Assembly: GCF_011759375.1 (NCBI RefSeq)
Contig: NZ_JAARML010000001.1
Coordinates: forward strand, 248,001 to 312,000
Source: Paraflavitalea devenefica
GTDB taxonomy: Bacteria > Bacteroidota > Bacteroidia > Chitinophagales > Chitinophagaceae
Length of the DNA: 64,000 bases
Reading direction: 5' to 3'
Part shown: positions 43,420 through 52,412 of the stretch, piece by piece
Numbering within the stretch: position 1 is the stretch's first letter
How the letters are laid out: the number at the start of each line of letters is the position of its first letter
The notes under the pieces: generated by a model
The model's input: the letters and a program-made list of their open reading frames with translations, nothing else
The model's database searches: none
Told to the model about the DNA's origin: nothing
Program-made: the position numbers and the translations under genes

Positions 43420-44604
43420 ATGACAGGAAACAGATATATAGGTTTCGACCTGATGAGAACAACTGCCGTGATGCTGGTTTTGTTGAGTCATTCCCTGGCC
43501 TTTCTGCCATTTGTCTGGCCCAAAGAATACCTCTTTACCTTTATGGGCTTTGCGGGCGTAGAGATATTTTTTGTGCTGAGTGGTTTCCTGATCGGCAATA
43601 TCATGTACAAGGCCTTTCAGAAAAAGCTGGATAAGAACGGCCTGAAAGTATTCTGGATCAGGAGATGGTTCCGGACACTGCCGCTGTATTACATTGTACT
43701 GGTACTGAATATTGTGCTCACGATACTGATTGACGGTGCGCACAGTGTACCTTTAACAGCCTTCCTGTTTCCCTTCTTTTTACAGAATTTCCTGTGGCCC
43801 CACCCCTATTTCTTTATACCGGCCTGGAGCCTCACCATCGAAGAATATTTCTATTTACTGTTCCCCCTGTTGTTGTTCTTCTTCATGAATATCCGGAAGC
43901 TACCTTTCCGGAGGTCGTTCCTGTTAATGATTGTGCTCTTCTTTGCAGTACCCCTTATTTTAAGAATAGGTTCTTTCGTATTGCTTGAATCGGGCTATAT
44001 ACAACAATTGAAGGCGGGCTTTAATGCACACTGGGACCTGCACATCCGCAGGATCACCCTTTTCCGGCTCGACGCTATCGCCATGGGCGTATTCACTGCT
44101 TACCTGATGAACAATTATAAGTCCTTCCTGCAAAAACACAAGAACCTGTTACTGCTGGCTTCCATTGTACTGCTTACCGGTTCTGTGTGGTTGTATTTCA
44201 GTTTCGTTCATCCGGACCGGATCAATGTGATCAGCGCCATTTTCATTTTCCCGCTGTTCAGCATCGGCTTTGCGCTGGCCATGCCTTATTTGCAATACAT
44301 GAGAACGATGGGCCTGTTTTCGGCGCCGGTTACTTTTATCAGTAAGATATCCTATTCCGTGTACCTGTTGCACACGCTGCTGTCGGACTTTTTGTTCAAA
44401 TACATCTATAAAGAAGAATATGCACTGCCTTACCAGTTCCTGATCTGGTTATCATTTATCATTGTTTCCATTGCTGTCTCAGCTTTGAGTTACCGTTATA
44501 TCGAACTACCCTTCACAGAACGCCGGGAAAAGTATGGCAGTGAATCTGCTGCACCGCCGGTAAAAGTAGCCCCGGTCACGGAAGTTGCCGGCGAAGCCAA
44601 ATAA
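43420..44604 (+). CDS. Acyltransferase-3 family membrane O-acyltransferase
   Basis: A 394-residue integral membrane protein with about 10-11 helices. Landmarks are IGFDLMRTTAVMLVLLSHSL (family Arg and catalytic His), VEIFFVLSGFLIGNIMYKAF, and SLTIEEYFYLLFPLLLFF. It is the third acyltransferase-3 protein in the window. The ATG at 43420 is preferred over a TTG at 43390. It follows the 875-residue esterase gene on the same strand but behind a terminator, so it probably has its own promoter. Polysaccharide O-acylation is inferred from context. Confidence 0.86.
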   Translation: MTGNRYIGFDLMRTTAVMLVLLSHSLAFLPFVWPKEYLFTFMGFAGVEIFFVLSGFLIGNIMYKAFQKKLDKNGLKVFWIRRWFRTLPLYYIVLVLNIVLTILIDGAHSVPLTAFLFPFFLQNFLWPHPYFFIPAWSLTIEEYFYLLFPLLLFFFMNIRKLPFRRSFLLMIVLFFAVPLILRIGSFVLLESGYIQQLKAGFNAHWDLHIRRITLFRLDAIAMGVFTAYLMNNYKSFLQKHKNLLLLASIVLLTGSVWLYFSFVHPDRINVISAIFIFPLFSIGFALAMPYLQYMRTMGLFSAPVTFISKISYSVYLLHTLLSDFLFKYIYKEEYALPYQFLIWLSFIIVSIAVSALSYRYIELPFTERREKYGSESAAPPVKVAPVTEVAGEAK

Positions 44605-44629
44605 AAATCCCCCCGCAAAGCGGAGGGAT
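44600..44629 (-). terminator. Intrinsic terminator of the atpD-atpC operon
   Basis: On the minus strand ATCCCTCCGC pairs with GCGGGGGGAT (44607-44629, 3-nt loop) and is followed by TTTTATTT. It begins 30 bp after the atpC stop, overlapping the end of the convergent acyltransferase gene. Confidence 0.88.
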
Positions 44630-44659
44630 CAAATGTATTAGCTGAACAGAACAGGAATA

Positions 44660-44923
44660 TTATTTTCCTTCTACCTGGGCAGCGCCTTCTACCAGCACAG
44701 TTACTTTATTGTCCAGTACTTCCACAAAACCACTTTGGATATCATATATCACCTGGTCATTGGCTTTATCTTTCAATACTTTCAACCGGCCGGCTTTCAG
44801 GGCGCTTACGAGCGGCGCGTGCCTGTTGAGCACTTCAAACAAGCCGGTAATGCCGGGTAACTGAACGCCGTATACATCACCGCTGAAAAGTTTACGCTCC
44901 GGAGTTAATATCTCTAAATTCAT
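44660..44923 (-). CDS. atpC: ATP synthase epsilon subunit, short form
   Basis: Central-stalk subunit of F1Fo ATP synthase. The 87 residues cover only the N-terminal beta-sandwich (MNLEILTPERKLFSGDVYGV, GLFEVLNRHAPLVSALKAG). The C-terminal helical hairpin that inhibits ATPase activity in many bacteria is absent. A short epsilon is usual in Bacteroidota and is not a truncation. It is downstream of atpD, separated by 82 bp that contain a word-like repeat. Confidence 0.93.
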   Translation of the reverse strand: MNLEILTPERKLFSGDVYGVQLPGITGLFEVLNRHAPLVSALKAGRLKVLKDKANDQVIYDIQSGFVEVLDNKVTVLVEGAAQVEGK

Positions 44924-44924
44924 A

Positions 44925-44994
44925 TTTCGGGTTTTGAGTTTGGAGTTCCGGGTTCTTTAGTTCGGTTTTTCAACACGAAACACAACACCCGAAA
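44925..44994. repeat. Inverted word-like repeat between atpD and atpC
   Basis: TTTCGGGT (44925-44932) recurs inverted at 44987-44994. Between lie GAGTTTGGAGTTCCGGGTTC and CACGAAACACAAC, the same words as in the dnaJ/VWA junction (1093-1224) and in frame in dnaX. It interrupts an otherwise conserved gene pair. Confidence 0.6.
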
Positions 44995-45005
44995 CACGCA
45001 ACAAC

Positions 45006-46526
<1,521 letters not shown>

Positions 46527-46564
46527 TTATTAACCACCCTTTAACAGGGGGTGTTTTCAGGCCG

Positions 46565-46572
46565 CAAAGGTA
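46565..46572 (-). promoter_or_regulatory. -7 promoter box for atpD
   Basis: TACCTTTG on the minus strand matches TAnnTTTG exactly, about 60 bp upstream of the atpD ATG. A TTTG -33 element is not clear at the usual distance. Confidence 0.45.
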
Positions 46573-46789
46573 AGGGAGGAAAGGAGAATTTGGATATAGA
46601 AAGTAAGAAATATAAAAGAGCGGGGATAACCGGTGGATGAGATAAATATTTGGCTTACTGCCATTATTGCAGTAAATTAGCTTATACAAGTTGGTTGAAT
46701 TATGGGCCTGCCTATTTTGATTTGCACTCCTTCCCTTCTTTCCGGCCTCTGCTGCCGGTCTGCCCCCAGAAAGGCCCTGAAAATGGTCC

Positions 46790-46833
46790 GCTTAGCGTTG
46801 GTTTAGCATAAGTCTAGCATTCGTTTAGCATAA
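46790..46833. repeat. Four tandem 11-bp direct repeats
   Basis: Copies at 46790-46800, 46801-46811, 46812-46822 and 46823-46833. Copies 2 and 4 are identical (GTTTAGCATAA), copy 3 differs at three positions, and copy 1 is the most divergent (GCTTAGCGTTG). The 11-bp period places each copy on the same face of the helix, as in arrays of binding sites. Confidence 0.65.
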
Positions 46834-47181
46834 AGTACCTTCATCCATGCTTCAACTATGGAGCAGCCCCGGAACAACTATGCTTTAAGGTGGTGGAGCC
46901 TGAGGATAATCGGGGCAGGGATTTGTTTCATTCCGTTTAAAATACCGCCAAAATGGCATTTTCTTTTTTTTACGGGGATGTCCTAAAAAATACCCCCAGG
47001 GATGTGGGGAGGGCTTAAAAATCTTTGGGACAAACTCCTGCCGCTGCTCCTTCTTGCCCTTCAACTTATACTTATTATACAGCTTCCCAACTGCTTTTGA
47101 AGGAATTCCTGCCATGCCAGGTTTCCAGGTTTAATTATGTAAATTCCTTCCCGCCCGCATCCTACTGGAAATACTCGCTTT

Positions 47182-50100
47182 ATGAAGTTAAGCACACGCT
47201 GCGGCGTGGTCATGCTGGCAATAGGCATGGCCTGCCATTCCCTTGCCCAGGCCCAATTGCCCCAACTAAAGATCAAGGATAAAGAAGACCCCAATGTATA
47301 CCTGAGTAAATTATCGGTAGACGTAAAGATCGCCGGCACGATCGCCATCACTACCATGGAAATGACTTTTCGCAATAACAACAGCCGCCCGCTGGAAGGT
47401 GAACTCATCTTCCCTTTACCGGAAGGCGTATCTGTAAGCAGGTATGCCCTGGATATGAATGGCCGGATGCGGGAAGCCGTACCGGTAGAAAAAGTAAAAG
47501 CCACCCAGGTATTTGAAGAGATCGAACGCCGGCGCGTAGATCCCGGCCTGCTGGAAAAAGTGGAAGGTAATAATTTCCGCACACGCATTTACCCCCTGCC
47601 CGCCAATGGCACCCGCATCATCATGATTGCTTATGAAGAGGAACTATCATTCAGTAATAAGCGGCTTCTTCGTTATCACCTGCCACTGGACCATAAGAAG
47701 CCGGTGGACCATTTCAAGCTGGATGTGGCCGTGGTGCAGCCGGCCATGAAACCCCAACTGGAAGAAGAGCCGGATGATGAATTACAGTTCAAAGCATGGA
47801 ATAATAATTATACGGCTTCCGTGACCAAAGAACATTTTATACCGGAGCATTCACTCACCATCACCATTCCCAAATCGCCCGACAATACCGAGGTGATGAT
47901 GCAGGAATCAGGCGGCAATTATTATTTCCTGGTCAATTGCTTTCCCCAACAGGAACATCGCGCCAAAGCAAAGCCCCAGGAGATAACGGTGATCTGGGAT
48001 GCCTCCCTGAGCGGGTTGAACCGCGATATAAAGAAGGAGTTACAGTTATTGGGCCAATACCTGGAGCACAATGGCAACCTGCTGGTAAGCCTGGCCATAC
48101 TCAACAATACTTTCAGAAAGGCAGGCGAATTCAGGGTGCGGAATGGCAACTGGAGTGAATTGAAGAACGCAATTGAACAATTGGCCTATGATGGCGGCAC
48201 CAACTACAGCCGGATCACCTACCCGGCCAGTGATGAGTACCTCTTCTTTACAGATGGCCTATCGTCACTGAGTGATGGGGAAATGCCGTTGCCCAATAAG
48301 CCGGTGTATACGATCAGTTCAGCGCCGCGTTCTGACTTTTCTTACCTGCAATACATAGCCCAAAAAACAGGAGGCGCCTTTATTAATCTTGATGCCCTGA
48401 AAACGGTAGCCGCTGCTACCCTGCTTACGCAACAGCCCTTCCAGTTCATTGGCATTAAACCCAACAGGCAGGTGAGCGAAACTTATCCCTCTATGCCCAA
48501 ACCAGTGCTGAATCATTTTTCCCTCGCCGGCATGGTGACAGAACCCAAAGCAACCGTTACCCTGCAATTTGGTTATGGCACTACGGTAACGGCAGAAAAA
48601 ACCATTACGCTTGATTTCAGTAAACATGCCTCCGATGCAGTGAACCTGTCGCGTGTGTGGGCGCAAAAAAAGATCGGGGAACTGGATGTACAATATGAGC
48701 AGCACAAAGAGCTGATCACCTTCCTGGGTAAACAGTTCTCCATCGTAACACGCAATACTTCCCTGATCGTACTGGAAGCAGTGCAGGATTATGTGCGGTA
48801 TGAGATAGAACCACCGGCTGAGTTAAGAGACCAATATGACCGTATTATCAAACAGCAACTGGCACAACGGGGAGACAGGACACAACTCATGCTGATCAAT
48901 GCGCTGCACTACTTTAATAACCTGGTAAGCTGGTGGAACAGGAATTTCACGGCACAAGCGGTACCCAGACCGGAGAAAGATAAAGAATACCGGCGTACAG
49001 AAAGGTCAGATGCGCGTCCTGCCACGCCGGGCGAACTACAGGAGGTAGTCGTAGTGGGTTATGACGCGCGTCGCAAGAGCGATGTGGTCGGTAGCACACC
49101 TTCGGTATCAACCCAGGCCCCAGCCCAACTGGAAGGGCGTGTAGCCGGCGTAGAAGTGAACCGCCGCAAGGCAAATCCGTTATTGCGCAATGATGCTGCT
49201 GTGGAGCGCAATTTAGTGAAGGACAGAGAGGCACTGCATTATACCTATGAATCGCCCGGCGCTGATGATACCAGGCGGGTTAAAAGCTCGATTGATATTA
49301 AACAATGGACGCCGGAAAGAATTTACCTGCAGGCACTGGCCAAAGAGAAGGCCGGCAACCGCTATGCCTCCTACCTCGCCCTGCGCAAAGATTACCTCTA
49401 CACGCCCACCTTCTATTATGATGTGGCCAATTTCTTCCTGCGGGAAAGGGATACCCTCACCGGCCTGCAGATACTGACGAATATGGCCGAAATTGATCTG
49501 GAGAACCATGAGCTGTACAAGCTGCTGGGATTTAAGCTGCGGGAGACGGGCGCCTATGAAGAAGCGGTAACCGTTTTCAGGAAAGTGCTGCAATGGCGTC
49601 CGCAGGAGCCGCATAGCTACCGTGATTATGGACTGGCGCTGGCAGATGCCGGTTATTATCAACAGGCGCTGGACACTTTGTATACGGCCCTTCAAAAGAA
49701 TTACAGCGTAAGTATTTCCGGTATGTACAATGGCATTGAAGAGATCATTGTTACGGAGATCAACCAGCTCATCAGCCTGCATAAGAACAAGCTGGATATT
49801 TCGGCCATTGACAGTAAGCTGATCCATGCCATGCCTACCGATGTACGGGTGGTATTGAGCTGGAATAAGAATGATACGGATATAGACCTGTGGGTGACAG
49901 ACCCCAATCAGGAAACTTGTTATTACGGCCATAAAGAAACCCTGACCGGCGGGCGGATCTCCAATGATTTTACCCGCGGCTATGGCCCGGAACAGTTCCT
50001 GCTGAAGAAAGCGATCAATGGCAGGTACCAGGTAAAGGTAAACTATTACGGCGACCAGCAGTTTAAGTTCAGCGGTCCTACTACGGTGATGGCGGAGATC

Positions 50101-50244
50101 TTTACGCATTATGCCGACGGCCGCCAGGAAAGGAAGCTGATCACCGTGCAAATGGAAAAGGGCAGCAAGACAGAAGGGGCACTGATAGGAGAGTTTGAAT
50201 TTGGGAAGCCAGGCAAGGAAGAAGTAGCAGGCAGGAAGCAGTAA
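47182..50244 (+). CDS. Exported VIT/VWA/TPR/DUF2135 protein with SusC-like plug segment
   Basis: A 1020-residue envelope protein with a signal peptide (about 1-24, ending SLAQA). A VIT domain (about 35-155) precedes a VWA domain (about 260-430), whose MIDAS is DASLS. Residues about 617-660 read LQEVVVVGYDARRKSDVVGS then QLEGRVAGVEVNRR, matching the plug signature of SusC/RagA-type TonB receptors, without any receptor barrel. TPR-like helices follow (about 705-860). A YfaP/DUF2135-like beta domain (about 886-1000) starts VVLSWNKNDTDIDLWVTDP. VIT/VWA proteins are thought to be binding or scaffolding proteins; the actual partner is unknown. Confidence 0.85.
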   Translation: MKLSTRCGVVMLAIGMACHSLAQAQLPQLKIKDKEDPNVYLSKLSVDVKIAGTIAITTMEMTFRNNNSRPLEGELIFPLPEGVSVSRYALDMNGRMREAVPVEKVKATQVFEEIERRRVDPGLLEKVEGNNFRTRIYPLPANGTRIIMIAYEEELSFSNKRLLRYHLPLDHKKPVDHFKLDVAVVQPAMKPQLEEEPDDELQFKAWNNNYTASVTKEHFIPEHSLTITIPKSPDNTEVMMQESGGNYYFLVNCFPQQEHRAKAKPQEITVIWDASLSGLNRDIKKELQLLGQYLEHNGNLLVSLAILNNTFRKAGEFRVRNGNWSELKNAIEQLAYDGGTNYSRITYPASDEYLFFTDGLSSLSDGEMPLPNKPVYTISSAPRSDFSYLQYIAQKTGGAFINLDALKTVAAATLLTQQPFQFIGIKPNRQVSETYPSMPKPVLNHFSLAGMVTEPKATVTLQFGYGTTVTAEKTITLDFSKHASDAVNLSRVWAQKKIGELDVQYEQHKELITFLGKQFSIVTRNTSLIVLEAVQDYVRYEIEPPAELRDQYDRIIKQQLAQRGDRTQLMLINALHYFNNLVSWWNRNFTAQAVPRPEKDKEYRRTERSDARPATPGELQEVVVVGYDARRKSDVVGSTPSVSTQAPAQLEGRVAGVEVNRRKANPLLRNDAAVERNLVKDREALHYTYESPGADDTRRVKSSIDIKQWTPERIYLQALAKEKAGNRYASYLALRKDYLYTPTFYYDVANFFLRERDTLTGLQILTNMAEIDLENHELYKLLGFKLRETGAYEEAVTVFRKVLQWRPQEPHSYRDYGLALADAGYYQQALDTLYTALQKNYSVSISGMYNGIEEIIVTEINQLISLHKNKLDISAIDSKLIHAMPTDVRVVLSWNKNDTDIDLWVTDPNQETCYYGHKETLTGGRISNDFTRGYGPEQFLLKKAINGRYQVKVNYYGDQQFKFSGPTTVMAEIFTHYADGRQERKLITVQMEKGSKTEGALIGEFEFGKPGKEEVAGRKQ

Positions 50245-50259
50245 TACCGGCTAGTGGGA

Positions 50260-50325
50260 AGTGGCGAGTAGCGAGTGGTCAAAGGCAAGTGGAAGTGTCT
50301 CACTGCCCACTTGCTACTCGCCACT
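50260..50325. repeat. Inverted word-like repeat (AGTGGCGAGTAGC family)
   Basis: The 19-bp left arm 50260-50278 and right arm 50307-50325 are inverted copies with one mismatch, over a 28-nt loop. Further near-copies (CACTCGCCA, TTTACCATTCACCATT) extend to about 50345. It lies in the junction between the VIT/VWA gene and the S9 peptidase gene. Similar words occur at 55479-55570 and in frame in dnaX at about 60100-60130. Confidence 0.7.
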
Positions 50326-50403
50326 CGCCATTTACCATTCACCATTATACCTACTCACGGAAACCTTTATTGTGTTATCTTCTCTGTTAAAACCTTTATA
50401 GAC

Positions 50404-52326
50404 ATGAAAAAAAACCTTTCTCTGCTTGTGATCGCCGGCAGTTTGCTGGCCTGTAATGACCAACCTGGTACCAAAGAACCCGAAGCCCGGCAAGTAACCC
50501 AATATACCATTGAACAGTTTTATAAAAGCACGAATGTAGGCGGCGGCGCCATTTCATCAGACGATACGAAATTGCTGATCAACAGTAATGAAAGCGGTAT
50601 TTATAATGCCTACGAGATAGATCTTGGCAGCGGACAAAAAAAGGCCCTGACCACTTCCACGAAAGAGTCTGTTTTCGGCAATGATTATGTGCCGGGCACT
50701 ACCAATTTTATTTACAGCTCGGATAAAGGTGGTAACGAAAACGACCACCTGTTCCTGCAAAAGGGCAACGGCAGCGTAAAAGATCTTACTCCCGGCGCCA
50801 AAGAAAAGGCCACCTTTTTTAGCTGGAGCCGGAACAATCAATCTTTCTATTACACCAGCAACAAACGCGACCCCCGCTTTTTTGACCTGTATAAGATGGA
50901 TACCGTTGCCTGGAAGCCTGCCATGGTTTACAAAAATGATAACGGCTTTGATGTAGGCGCCCTATCAGACAATGAACGATACCTGGTACTGGTAGAAACC
51001 CTTACAACTTCTTCTACCAATATCTTCCTGGCCGATCAACAAACAAAACAAACCAACAAGCTGAACACGGATAGCATTGAAGGCAATAGCTTCCCTATAC
51101 AGTTCTCCATGGACAACAATACCCTGTATTATGCCACCGATGAAGGCAGTGAATTCCAGTATGTGGTGAAGTATGATATACCAACCGGCAAGAAAGAAAA
51201 ATTGTACAGCACCAACTGGGACCTAATGTACATGTATCTTTCGTACAATGAGAAATACCGTGTTATTGGCGTAAACGAAGATGGGAAAAACAAGCTCTAC
51301 ATCTTTGACCATAAAACAGGTAATCCCATAGACTTCCCTAAAATTGAGGATGGTGATATCCATGGCGTGAGCATCTCCCGCAGTGAAAACAAGATGCGGC
51401 TTACGGTAGGCAATTCCAAATCGCCCAATAATATCTATGTATATGATTTTAGCACCAAAGAGCTGAAGCGGCTTACCAATACCCTCAACCCGGAGATCAA
51501 AGAGGACGAGCTGGTATCGGCCGAAGTAGTACGGTATAAATCATTTGACGGACTGGAGATCCCTGCCATCTATTATAAACCCCAGCAAGCCGGCAAGGAC
51601 AATAAAGTGCCGGCACTTGTATGGGTACATGGCGGCCCGGGCGGACAATCAAGGGCTGGTTATTTCTCCCTCATCCAATACCTGGTAAATCATGGCTATG
51701 CTATACTGGCGGTGAACAACCGCGGCAGCAGCGGCTACGGTAAAACATTCTTTAAGATGGATAACCGCAATCACGGTGAAAAGGATTTGCAGGACTGCGT
51801 ATGGGGCAAAAAGTACCTGGCTTCCCTACCCTATGTGGACTCATCCAAAATAGGTATCATCGGCGGCTCCTACGGTGGCTATATGACGTTGGCAGCCTTG
51901 TGTTTTCAACCCGATGAATTCAAGACCGGCGTAGACCTGTTTGGCGTAGCCAACTGGCTGCGTACCCTGAAAGAAGTACCTCCCTACTGGGAATCATTCA
52001 GGAAAGCATTGTATGAAGAGATCGGAGATCCCAATACAGCAGACACCGTTCGGCTGAAACAATTCTCTCCTCTCTTACATGCCGGCAATATTAAAAAGCC
52101 CCTGATGGTGCTACAGGGCGCCAATGATCCGCGCGTATTGAAGATCGAAAGCGATGAAGTGGTAGAAGCCGTCAAAAAGAATGGCGTACCGGTGGAATAT
52201 GTAGTGTTCCCTGATGAAGGCCACGGCTTCGTGAAGAAAGAAAATGAGATCAAAGGCTATGGACAGATCCTTCAATTCCTGGATAAACACCTGAAGGGAG
52301 ATACTACAAAGACGAAGCTGAATTAA
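50404..52326 (+). CDS. S9-family peptidase lipoprotein (prolyl oligopeptidase/acylaminoacyl-peptidase type)
   Basis: Exported serine peptidase of 640 residues. The N-terminus MKKNLSLLVIAGSLLACNDQ carries a lipobox (LLAC), so it should be a lipoprotein of the periplasm or outer membrane. A seven-bladed beta-propeller-like region (about 40-370) is followed by the alpha/beta-hydrolase domain with GGSYGGY (Ser489), GANDPRVL (Asp575) and EGHGF (His607). An upstream in-frame start at 50275 would run through the junction repeat and lose the signal peptide position; the ATG at 50404 is therefore chosen. Likely role: cleavage of imported or periplasmic peptides. Confidence 0.93.
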   Translation: MKKNLSLLVIAGSLLACNDQPGTKEPEARQVTQYTIEQFYKSTNVGGGAISSDDTKLLINSNESGIYNAYEIDLGSGQKKALTTSTKESVFGNDYVPGTTNFIYSSDKGGNENDHLFLQKGNGSVKDLTPGAKEKATFFSWSRNNQSFYYTSNKRDPRFFDLYKMDTVAWKPAMVYKNDNGFDVGALSDNERYLVLVETLTTSSTNIFLADQQTKQTNKLNTDSIEGNSFPIQFSMDNNTLYYATDEGSEFQYVVKYDIPTGKKEKLYSTNWDLMYMYLSYNEKYRVIGVNEDGKNKLYIFDHKTGNPIDFPKIEDGDIHGVSISRSENKMRLTVGNSKSPNNIYVYDFSTKELKRLTNTLNPEIKEDELVSAEVVRYKSFDGLEIPAIYYKPQQAGKDNKVPALVWVHGGPGGQSRAGYFSLIQYLVNHGYAILAVNNRGSSGYGKTFFKMDNRNHGEKDLQDCVWGKKYLASLPYVDSSKIGIIGGSYGGYMTLAALCFQPDEFKTGVDLFGVANWLRTLKEVPPYWESFRKALYEEIGDPNTADTVRLKQFSPLLHAGNIKKPLMVLQGANDPRVLKIESDEVVEAVKKNGVPVEYVVFPDEGHGFVKKENEIKGYGQILQFLDKHLKGDTTKTKLN

Positions 52327-52332
52327 AAAGAA

Positions 52333-52407
52333 AAGCTGCGAGCTATGAGCAACGAGCTGCGAGCCTGCTATTTTGGCTCGTTGCTCGCAGCTCGGGGCTC
52401 GCAGCTT
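52333..52407. repeat. Inverted word-like repeat (AGCTGCGAGC family) between convergent genes
   Basis: AAGCTGCGAGC (52333-52343) recurs inverted at 52397-52407. The inner parts (GAGCAACGAGCTGCGAGCC, and the inverted copy in another register) can pair in several ways, so the whole 75 bp can form a long hairpin. It fills the gap between the S9 peptidase and RND permease stops and might act as a bidirectional terminator. Confidence 0.7.
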
Positions 52408-52412
52408 ATTCA

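Noticed and set aside
46885..47115. Minus-strand frame of 76 codons (Lys/Pro-rich) between atpD and VIT/VWA genes
   Set aside because: Composition reflects poly-purine stretches; no recognisable family, no promoter and no neighbour on that strand.
49213..50151. Long (312-codon) minus-strand frame opposite the VIT/VWA gene
   Set aside because: It is the mirror of a well-supported coding region; residue composition is not protein-like.
50404..50416. A8 run at the start of the S9 peptidase gene as a slippage site
   Set aside because: It simply encodes the Lys-rich n-region of a lipoprotein signal peptide, which is common.
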